From: an uncultured Bacteroidia bacterium | GTDB taxonomy: Bacteria; Bacteroidota; Bacteroidia; Bacteroidales; UBA932 | Assembly: GCA_902796555.1 (NCBI GenBank) | Contig: CADBPR010000019.1 | Location: 27,025 to 91,024, forward strand | Length of the DNA stretch: 64,000 nucleotides | Direction of reading: 5' to 3' | Part shown: positions 44,987 to 51,971 of the stretch, piece by piece | Numbering within the stretch: the first letter of the stretch is position 1 | Layout of the letters: every line of letters begins with the position of its first letter | Position numbers and translations under genes: made by a program | Notes under the pieces: generated by a model | Seen by the model: the letters and a program-made list of their open reading frames with translations, nothing else | What the model was told of the DNA's origin: nothing | Databases searched by the model: none

Positions 44987-46501
44987 TTATCCAATGATAT
45001 GGGTGGAACGTCCGTTTACCGTGATGGCGCTCAGGGGCCGGGCGGGACACAGGTTCTCGCAGGCGCCGCAGCCGATGCAGCGGTCTTCGTTGACCACCGG
45101 AATCAGCAGAGACTGCGGGTCGTCCGCGACGCTGTGTACCATCAGAATGGCACCTGTGGGACAATGGCGGGCACAGTTGCCGCAACTGACGCCGTCAGCC
45201 TCCACCACGCAAAGGTCACGGTTCACCGTGGCGATGCCGATGTGGACCTGGGTCTTCTCTTCCGGGGTCAGCGGCAGAATGGCGCCGGCGGGGCACACGT
45301 CCGCACAGACCGTACATTCCGGCCGGCAATAGCCGCGTTCATAGCTCATTTCGGGCTGCATCAGATGCTCCAGGCTGGCGGAAGGCCGCAGAACGCCGTT
45401 CGGGCAGGCGGACACGCACAGCTGGCAGGCCGTGCATCTGTCATAGAAATGTTTCGGGCTCCCGGACCCGGGCGGGGTCAGCGGCACCGTCCTTTCCGGA
45501 CGGGTCTTGGGAAGAATCTCAGCAAAACCGCCGTCCCGTTTTTTCTGGGCCTGCGCCAGGGCGCCGGCACCGAACAAAGCACTTACGGCCAGGAAGTTGC
45601 GCCGGCCGGCATCCGTATTGGAAGGGCTGTCTTGCGCTGCTTTCGTACCCTTCACGGCCGCCGGAGAAGCACCCGTGCTTTTCCCCCAGGCAAAGCGATA
45701 CTGCAGCGCCCCGAACTTACAGTTGTCCAGGCAGTCGAAGCAGTCCACGCAGCGGGAATAGTCAATCTTATGACGGGCGATATCGATGCAGGAGGCCTTG
45801 CACTTGTGCTCGCAGACCTTGCAGTTTTTGCACTTGTCCGCGTCAATCACCGGGCGGAACATGGCAAAACGCGAGAAGAAACTCAGGATGGTACCCACCG
45901 GGCAGATGCTGTTGCACCAGGTCCTGCCGCCGGTCCACGCCAGTACGACAACCAGCACGAAGGTCAGCAGCGCTATCAGGAAGGTCGGCAGGCTGCGCAC
46001 CCAGACCTCGCGGGGATAGAAGGCATACCCGTCCGCCCGTTCGGAAATCCAGGCCAGCAGGTTGTTGCCCCAGCCGTAGAGGGGGCCCAGAAGATTCTGC
46101 GTCATCCGGCCGAATGCACTGTAAGGCTCCAGCAGGGCGACAAACACCTGCACCCCGGCGACCAGGGCGACGAGGAAGAGGGCGAGCATGCCGTAACGCA
46201 GCCATTTCAATTCTCCTTTCCAGGCAAAGCGAGCCTTCTTCCGCCGGCCGTGTATCCACGACACGATATCCTGGAAGATGCCCAGCGGGCAGATAACGGA
46301 GCAATAGACCCGGCCCAGAAGCAGGGTCAGCACGACCAGTACGGCCACGACGGCCACATTCAGCGCCAGCACCGCCGGGAAGAACTGAATCTTGGCCAGC
46401 CAGCCCAGCCATGCATGCAGCACCCCGGATACATCCAGGAACAACAGGGTGATGCCGGCGAAGACCAGCGCAGCCAGGATAATACGGAGTTTTCTCAACA
46501 T
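44987..46501 (-). CDS. NapH-like membrane ferredoxin fused to NapG-like Fe-S domain
   Basis: In this 504-residue protein, residues 1-210 are a NapH/CcoG-type membrane part with five helices and two CxxxCP motifs (YCSVICP 66-72; WCNSICP 196-201). A cytoplasmic 2x4Fe-4S module follows (CKNCKVCEHKC and CVDCFDCLDNC). Then RRNFLAVSALFGAGALAQAQ (300-319) looks like an internal Tat signal-anchor. The C-terminal third (355-490) has four more ferredoxin-type motifs, such as CTACQLCVSACP and CIGCGACENLCP. The architecture predicts transfer of electrons across the membrane to the Tat-exported reductase encoded next. That function is inference. Confidence 0.88.
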   Translation of the reverse strand: MLRKLRIILAALVFAGITLLFLDVSGVLHAWLGWLAKIQFFPAVLALNVAVVAVLVVLTLLLGRVYCSVICPLGIFQDIVSWIHGRRKKARFAWKGELKWLRYGMLALFLVALVAGVQVFVALLEPYSAFGRMTQNLLGPLYGWGNNLLAWISERADGYAFYPREVWVRSLPTFLIALLTFVLVVVLAWTGGRTWCNSICPVGTILSFFSRFAMFRPVIDADKCKNCKVCEHKCKASCIDIARHKIDYSRCVDCFDCLDNCKFGALQYRFAWGKSTGASPAAVKGTKAAQDSPSNTDAGRRNFLAVSALFGAGALAQAQKKRDGGFAEILPKTRPERTVPLTPPGSGSPKHFYDRCTACQLCVSACPNGVLRPSASLEHLMQPEMSYERGYCRPECTVCADVCPAGAILPLTPEEKTQVHIGIATVNRDLCVVEADGVSCGNCARHCPTGAILMVHSVADDPQSLLIPVVNEDRCIGCGACENLCPARPLSAITVNGRSTHIIG

Positions 46502-46521
46502 AGAAGGTTCGTTTTGAAACG

Positions 46522-46529
46522 CAAATATA
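46522..46529 (-). promoter_or_regulatory. Candidate -7 box for the Fe-S protein/AKR operon
   Basis: A perfect TATATTTG on the minus strand, with the context CGTATATTTGCG seen again at the M23 promoter (16487). No -33 TTG lies at 19-22 nt. Confidence 0.4.
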
Positions 46530-46654
46530 CGAATAATCCGGGAATAATTGCCGCGAAGCAGCGGAGCGCCGGGCGGACAAGGCCGACGTATCCCTTCTCG
46601 CAGGAGGCCGGTCCGCCCCGGCCGAAGCGCGGAGCCGCCGGCAAGATGCGCCGC

Positions 46655-47077
46655 CTAAATATGACCGCCGCCCTCGGCCTTGAGCTGCTCGTCCACCTTG
46701 TGCTTCTCCTCCATCAGCAACGTCAGGAGCCAGTCCTTCTGCTCATCGCTCAGCCCCAGGTCGCGGCAAGCGGACTCATACCGATTGATGACCGCTTCCT
46801 GATAGCGGTGGTACACCATAGACTTGCGGATTTCCTCCTCAATCGTCTCGTGCTCAATCTCGTAACTGTCTTTGTAATAATTCTTGTAGACATTCTCCGA
46901 AGTATAGCTCAGACAGAAATAGAACAGGCCCGAAGCCAGAATCACGATACCCAGAATGCCCAGCACCAGGGGAACGCGCTGAATCAGCCCCAGCATACCG
47001 AGGGTGCCGCCGACAAAAAAAAGCAGGAGCGCAAGGAGCTCGTTCTTGTGATAGAGAAAAATGTTTTTCAGCTTCAT
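46655..47077 (-). CDS. Two-helix membrane protein of unknown function
   Basis: The 140-residue protein has two hydrophobic segments (about 12-32 and 36-57) followed by a charged cytoplasmic helix-rich tail (residues 60-140) with EIEHETIEEEIRKSM and SDEQKDWLLTLLMEEKHK. I do not recognise a family. It overlaps the TPR protein gene by 4 bp (ATGA) and is the last gene of the kinase/receiver/TPR cluster, so it probably acts with that system. Confidence 0.75.
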   Translation of the reverse strand: MKLKNIFLYHKNELLALLLFFVGGTLGMLGLIQRVPLVLGILGIVILASGLFYFCLSYTSENVYKNYYKDSYEIEHETIEEEIRKSMVYHRYQEAVINRYESACRDLGLSDEQKDWLLTLLMEEKHKVDEQLKAEGGGHI

Positions 47078-48387
47078 AACTTGAAGGTGTTGGACTTTCG
47101 ATTTTGTAATATCTTGACTTTCATCGCATTCTCCGCCTCTTTGGCGTCCAGCGCCTTCTGGTAGGCCCGGCGGGCGATGAGCATCTGGCTGTTCTTGCCG
47201 CGCATCTCCTCAAGGTTTTGCCGCAGCTGCCACTGCGAGAAGAGAATCGAGAAGAACGCAATTGCAAACATCGCGATGAAACCCAGCAGAATCGTGTTCT
47301 GGTTCTGATGCTTCAACCGTTCGGCGTCCTGCCGGAGCTGGGCATTGTTCATCTCGGCATCCAGGATGGCCAGGTCCTCGTTCTGGACCTTGATGTAGAT
47401 GGAATCCTTCTCGTTCATCAGACTGTCGAGGGTATCATACGCAGCATCATAGGCCCCCAATGCGGCATAAATGCCATGCTTGCGGTCATAGCGGTCCCGC
47501 GGCATGCTGAGGGAATCCGCCTTGGCCAGAGCCTCTTCAAAGCGGCCCCGCGACTGCAGATAACACACATCCATGCCGAAACGGGTATCCTGGTCGGCCT
47601 GCATCTTGTATAGCGGGTCGCTGACCAGGTCTTGATAGGTGGCCCAGAACGCGGTCCAATCCTCCTGGGCATAATAGATATACGCCCGGGTCATCTTCGC
47701 TTTCAGACGGATGGACGGGAAAAAGGACTGGTAGGTCTCGGCCTGGGCGCAGAACTCTTCGGCCCGGGCAAAGTCCTTCATCTTCGTATATTCCTGCGAG
47801 ATATGGATATACAGATTCGGCAAATCCTGCTCCGCGCGGGCCTCTTTGCTGTAGCGCACGGCCTTGGTAAAGTTCTGTATGGCCAGGTAAGGGTTGTCGC
47901 GGTAACTTTGAATCAGACCGACGATGCGATAGGAATACATCTTGCCCAGCGGGCGCTTCTCCTCGTTGGCCAGACGCTCCATGGCGCGGGCCTCCAGCAT
48001 GGCTTCGGAAGACCGGCCCAGGTGGACCAGGTACTGGCAATACTCGTGGAGCGTGGCGAAATAGAAGGAACGGACGTCTTTGCGGCCCTTGAGAATGTCT
48101 TTCAGCTCAGCCACCGCCGCATCCATCCGCGCATAGTCCCCTTCCGCAAAGCGCACCGGGAACTCCAGCGACAAGGCCAGGCATTGGTAGCGGTAATTCT
48201 GTTTCTGCACCCCCTGGCGGTACAGCGAATCGGCCAGCGCCAGGTTGGTATGGCTGTAGGGCTGCATACGGCCGTAGGCGTAGCGCTCAAAGGTGTCGCT
48301 GTCTACGCCCAGGCGATTGACAATCTGCGCGCCGCAGCCGATGCCGGCCAGGCACAACAGCAGCCATATTAGGGTTAAACGTCGCAT
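47074..48387 (-). CDS. TPR-containing membrane protein with cytoplasmic coiled coil, no kinase
   Basis: The 437-residue protein has a signal peptide (MRRLTLIWLLLCLAGIGCGA), helical TPR-like repeats (about 30-330), one membrane helix (about 366-386) and a cytoplasmic coiled coil (EEMRGKNSQMLIARRAYQKALDAKEAENAM). This is the layout of Bacteroidetes TPR sensor kinases with the HisKA/ATPase part missing. The full kinase lies next to it (48866). It may be a partner or decoy sensor. It is followed by the 4-bp overlapping gene for the two-helix protein. Confidence 0.82.
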   Translation of the reverse strand: MRRLTLIWLLLCLAGIGCGAQIVNRLGVDSDTFERYAYGRMQPYSHTNLALADSLYRQGVQKQNYRYQCLALSLEFPVRFAEGDYARMDAAVAELKDILKGRKDVRSFYFATLHEYCQYLVHLGRSSEAMLEARAMERLANEEKRPLGKMYSYRIVGLIQSYRDNPYLAIQNFTKAVRYSKEARAEQDLPNLYIHISQEYTKMKDFARAEEFCAQAETYQSFFPSIRLKAKMTRAYIYYAQEDWTAFWATYQDLVSDPLYKMQADQDTRFGMDVCYLQSRGRFEEALAKADSLSMPRDRYDRKHGIYAALGAYDAAYDTLDSLMNEKDSIYIKVQNEDLAILDAEMNNAQLRQDAERLKHQNQNTILLGFIAMFAIAFFSILFSQWQLRQNLEEMRGKNSQMLIARRAYQKALDAKEAENAMKVKILQNRKSNTFKL

Positions 48388-48411
48388 ATCAGCAGGCAGT
48401 CCGGCGGCATC

Positions 48412-48834
48412 TTACGCCTTGCGCCGGGCCTCGACCAGTTGCATCTGGGTCACCACGCAGGTCAACAGCTTCTCCATGATGATGGGCTTCATGATAAAGT
48501 CGTTGGCCCCCGCTTCAAACCCTTTCACGACATCCTCGTTCGAGTTCAATGCTGATAGGATAACCACCTGGATATCAGCTGTATCCGGATTGGCGCGCAG
48601 ACGACGGAGCACTTCGAATCCGTCGATACCGGGCATCATCAGGTCCAGCAGAATCAAATCGGGCTTCTCCTGGGCCACTGCGTCCAGGGCCTGCTGGCCG
48701 TTCGCTGCCGTGCGCATTCTGAAGTTGAAGCGTCCGAGCATTTTCTGGACCAGAAGCAAGTTCAGCGGAATGTCATCCACAGCCAATACATTGTACTTGG
48801 AATAATCGTGGGCTTGTGCGTAAATCGGGGTCAT
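48412..48834 (-). CDS. Stand-alone receiver (single-domain response regulator)
   Basis: The 140-residue receiver-only protein has acidic pair D20-D21, phospho-acceptor D64 (LLDLMMP), ILSALNS and the MKPI lysine. It closely matches the receiver at 22609-23025: from NVL to the end about two thirds of residues are the same by eye, including NLLLVQKML, FNFR, GFEVLRR and VVILSALNSN. It is encoded 31 bp downstream of the sensor kinase, which is its likely phosphodonor. It has no DNA-binding domain, so output must be through protein contact. Confidence 0.92.
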   Translation of the reverse strand: MTPIYAQAHDYSKYNVLAVDDIPLNLLLVQKMLGRFNFRMRTAANGQQALDAVAQEKPDLILLDLMMPGIDGFEVLRRLRANPDTADIQVVILSALNSNEDVVKGFEAGANDFIMKPIIMEKLLTCVVTQMQLVEARRKA

Positions 48835-48865
48835 ATCGTGTTTAAATTATACCAAAGGAAGGGGC

Positions 48866-50821
48866 TCACTGAATCTCGGGCGGATTGACCGGGACGACGA
48901 ACACAAAGCGGGCGCCGCCCTTGTCATAGGTCGTATCCAGGAAAACCCGGCCCCCCATGCGCGATGCGATGTCGCGGCAGATGCTCAGGCCCAGGCCGGT
49001 GCCCTGGACGAATTCATTGAGCTTGGTGAAACGGTCGAAAATCGCCTCGGCCTGCTCCGCAGGCACGCCGGGGCCGGTATCGGTCACGGCGAAGGTCACC
49101 TCGCCGGGATTGGCCGTGAGCGAAGAACTCACGCAGATTTCACCTTGGGACGTATGCTTGCAGGCATTGGTAATCAGGTTAATCAGAATCTGCTGCACCC
49201 GGCGCGGGTCGGTCCGGAAGGTAAACGGCTCCTCGCTTTCCGGGGCATAATAGAGCCGCACACCCGGCTGCAGACGGTGCTCGGCGCTGCTGATGGCAGC
49301 CTTGCACATAAAATGAACCTCCCCTTCTTCGATGCTAATCCGGTATTTCCCGGAATCCATGGCGGAAGCGTTCAGGATATCGTCCAGCAGCATCGTCAGC
49401 ATCTTGGTATTGTTGACGATATGGCCGGAAAACTCTTCTTTCTCTTCTTCGGAGAAACTGCCGTCCGGCAGGGAAAGCAGCTGCGAGAAACCGACGATGG
49501 CATTGAGCGGGGTGCGGACCTCATGGCTCATGTTCTGGATGAAACGGGTCTTGGCTTCATTGGCCAGGCGGACCTTCTCGTTGGCGTCCTGCAGTTCGGC
49601 AATCTGCTTGGCGTCCTTGATGCGCCGCTTGCGCAGGGCCCGCATCTGATTGAAGACGACCAAAAAAGCTCCCAGCAGGATAACTGACGCCAGAATCGCA
49701 ATAATCATCAGGGTCTTGGCCAGGTTGGCTTCGGTGTGGTGCAGGTCTTCGCTCAGCTCTTTGTTGCCCATGCGGGCATTCATTTCCGCGAGATTTCCCG
49801 CCCCGATGGATGCGATACGGTTTTCCATACGGGTAACCAGCTTTTTCTCCAGTTCGAACGAGAGTTCAACGAAGCCATAGACTTCTGCAATATTCGCGAT
49901 GAATTTCACATTTCGGGTGGTAATCAGCGTATCCACAACCTTCGACGGGTCGACAGGGTCGCCGGCCATAATCGCATCAATCGTCTTGTAGAAAACCGGA
50001 TGCGCCAGATTCATCGTATAGAAACGTTTGTCCTGCTGGGCGAAATCCCGGGATTTCCGATACGCCGGCGCATTTTTGTCCAAGGCATGGACGACAGATG
50101 TATAGAAGGCGGCGCGAACGCTGTCAATGTGCTGCTTGGCATAGTGGGAAGCCTTTTTGATGTTGATGCGCATGGAGTCGCTGTTGACCGGATAGGTATC
50201 CGACAGGTCGCAGTACAGGCGGGTGGGCGACTGGCGTTTGATCAGCGGGTCGTCCGTTGTCTCGTAGATTTGAAGGGCCCGTTTGATATATTGCTGCGCG
50301 TGGATATAATCGCCCCGGTCCAGGTAGAGCTGGGTCATGAATTTCTGGCTGTTCCAGACTCCGTAGGCATCGTGACGGGCATAGGCATCATCCTGCATTA
50401 CGCCGATGAGGTCCATCGCCTTGATCTTCATGTCATGGTTGTAATAATGGACAAAGGTCAGATCGTAGGCGTAGTAATAGTACTGCATGAAGCCCTTTTT
50501 CTCGGCAATCTGCATCAATTCCAACCGGGCCGTTTCGATTTTTTTGTCATGCTGGGGGGTGGTCGGCTTGCGCTGGACGAGGCGCGTGAGATGCTTCAGG
50601 CGCTCCACATAGTAGAGCACCTCCGACTTCTCGTCGCCCACCACCAGCGCCCGGTGCAGCAAGGAGTCATTGTAGGCGGTAAAACGGTCCGTTCCCAGGG
50701 AGATTTCCGCCTGGTCGAACAAGCGATAGCACTCGTCGTCAATGCCATAGGGGTTGTTCTGCCCGACCGCCGGCAACAACGCTGCCAACGCCAGGATGCA
50801 CACCATCATCGTTCTTTTCAT
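48866..50821 (-). CDS. Sensor histidine kinase with periplasmic TPR-like sensor region
   Basis: The start is ATG 50821 (MKRTMMVCILALAALLPAVG, signal peptide); a longer frame upstream is untranslated leader. In about 651 residues it has a periplasmic helical TPR-like region (about 25-370), one membrane helix (about 380-400: LMIIAILASVILLGAFLVVF), a coiled-coil linker, HisKA with FIQNMSHEVRTPLNAIVGFSQLL, and HATPase with NLITNACKH, DTGPGVP and GTGLGLSICRDIA. Everything needed for autophosphorylation is present. It has no receiver of its own, and the separate receiver follows at once. Confidence 0.92.
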   Translation of the reverse strand: MKRTMMVCILALAALLPAVGQNNPYGIDDECYRLFDQAEISLGTDRFTAYNDSLLHRALVVGDEKSEVLYYVERLKHLTRLVQRKPTTPQHDKKIETARLELMQIAEKKGFMQYYYYAYDLTFVHYYNHDMKIKAMDLIGVMQDDAYARHDAYGVWNSQKFMTQLYLDRGDYIHAQQYIKRALQIYETTDDPLIKRQSPTRLYCDLSDTYPVNSDSMRINIKKASHYAKQHIDSVRAAFYTSVVHALDKNAPAYRKSRDFAQQDKRFYTMNLAHPVFYKTIDAIMAGDPVDPSKVVDTLITTRNVKFIANIAEVYGFVELSFELEKKLVTRMENRIASIGAGNLAEMNARMGNKELSEDLHHTEANLAKTLMIIAILASVILLGAFLVVFNQMRALRKRRIKDAKQIAELQDANEKVRLANEAKTRFIQNMSHEVRTPLNAIVGFSQLLSLPDGSFSEEEKEEFSGHIVNNTKMLTMLLDDILNASAMDSGKYRISIEEGEVHFMCKAAISSAEHRLQPGVRLYYAPESEEPFTFRTDPRRVQQILINLITNACKHTSQGEICVSSSLTANPGEVTFAVTDTGPGVPAEQAEAIFDRFTKLNEFVQGTGLGLSICRDIASRMGGRVFLDTTYDKGGARFVFVVPVNPPEIQ

Positions 50822-50890
50822 TCCTGTCAGAATTGATTTGAAGGCAACCGGACAGCACCTGTCATGGGCTTGAAAACGGTTACGCGCATA

Positions 50891-50923
50891 CAAATATAAC
50901 AAAAAATGAAAAAAAAATCACAA
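50891..50923 (-). promoter_or_regulatory. Promoter of the kinase/receiver/TPR cluster
   Basis: Minus-strand TTG (50921-50923), 22-nt spacer, perfect -7 box TATATTTG (50891-50898). The predicted leader is about 63 nt to ATG 50821. Confidence 0.6.
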
Positions 50924-50971
50924 CACACCAGATTATTGCACAGTCAGGGACAAGCGATATCGCCCGGATAT

Positions 50972-51008
50972 AAAAAAGTGCATTCCCGGGACAAGTCCGG
51001 AAATGCAC
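50972..51008 (-). terminator. Intrinsic terminator after the PorV/PorQ-like gene
   Basis: On the minus strand a hairpin GTGCATTtCCGG / CCGGgAATGCAC (50978-51008) with a short loop is followed by six Ts (50972-50977). It lies 25 bp after the stop at 51034. Confidence 0.8.
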
Positions 51009-51033
51009 CTTGGATTCAGCAAAGGGATGCCCC

Positions 51034-51960
51034 TTAGAAACGGTATCCGAGGCCCACCGTCAGCGTATTCGCCAGGGCCTTGGAGGCCGTCAGGAAGGCC
51101 AGGTCGAGCCGGAAGCCCTTGAACTGACCGCCCAGGCCAATCGCCAGGTGCGAAGGAATGACGGCGTTGGGAGAGGCCAGCCGGTAGCCCAGCCGCACGA
51201 ATGCCATCTCGTTCCAGCCAAACTGGGCGCCCAGCGCCGCAGCGTAATTCTTACTGAAATAATAGTCGAAATCCAGGGCTGCTTCCGCCGAGAATACCTC
51301 AGCGAAATGCAGGCTGTAGTCGGCAGCGACCTTGACGGAGGCCGGCTGGTTGTATTTCTTCTTGTTATACGCCGTAATCGGGGTACCCAGCGAAGCGACG
51401 CCCGCCATGATGCGGAGAGACTCGATGGGCTGATAACCCAGGAACACATCGCCGCTGAAGCCGTTGTAGCCGGTTTCCGCCGTGATTTTGTTCATGGCGA
51501 AACGGGCGTTGACGCCCAGGCTCAGCTTGTCGGTAAAACCGAAGGCCAGTCCCAGGGCCAACAGGTTGTCCACCGGGGTGAAATAACCGGCCCCCATGCC
51601 GTCGTAGTCCAGCAGGTCGTAGGCGGCGGCACGCTGATGGGCGGCGCCCACCGAGAGTGCGAATTTGTCCGAGAACTTATAGGCCACGCCCAGGTTGAGA
51701 TGGGTGGTGCTGGAAGAGCCCGGCGCCCAGGCCTGGAAGGAGAATCCGGCGTCCAGGCTGCCGTCATAGAAAGGCAGCACGGCGGCGTTGGAGAAAGCGG
51801 ACCAGGCGGCATTCAGCGTCGACGCACTGCCGGCGCCGGCCATACCGGCCGTCACGGGATTGCGGTCCACGCGGACAAAGGGCAGGGCATCCGTCCCCTG
51901 TGCTGCGGCGGCGAAACCGCCCAGCAGGACCATGGCAACAATCAGAATCTGTTTTTTCAT
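51034..51960 (-). CDS. PorV/PorQ-family outer-membrane protein
   Basis: The 308-residue protein has a signal peptide ending FAAAAQ and a FadL-like barrel sequence: FVRVDRNPVTAGMAGAGSAS, AWSAFSNAAVLPFYDG near the N-terminus and LTVGLGYRF at the end. This N-terminal motif is typical of the PorV/PorQ family, which helps release and attach type IX secretion substrates. It is encoded 11 bp after a protease with a T9SS tail, which supports that role. I cannot tell PorV from PorQ or from a related paralogue. Confidence 0.8.
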   Translation of the reverse strand: MKKQILIVAMVLLGGFAAAAQGTDALPFVRVDRNPVTAGMAGAGSASTLNAAWSAFSNAAVLPFYDGSLDAGFSFQAWAPGSSSTTHLNLGVAYKFSDKFALSVGAAHQRAAAYDLLDYDGMGAGYFTPVDNLLALGLAFGFTDKLSLGVNARFAMNKITAETGYNGFSGDVFLGYQPIESLRIMAGVASLGTPITAYNKKKYNQPASVKVAADYSLHFAEVFSAEAALDFDYYFSKNYAAALGAQFGWNEMAFVRLGYRLASPNAVIPSHLAIGLGGQFKGFRLDLAFLTASKALANTLTVGLGYRF

Positions 51961-51971
51961 ATCGCTCTCTC

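Noticed and set aside
44985-45185. N-terminal extension of the aldo/keto reductase frame
   Set aside because: It lies in the C-terminal part of the upstream Fe-S gene, and the Tat signal begins at ATG 44984.
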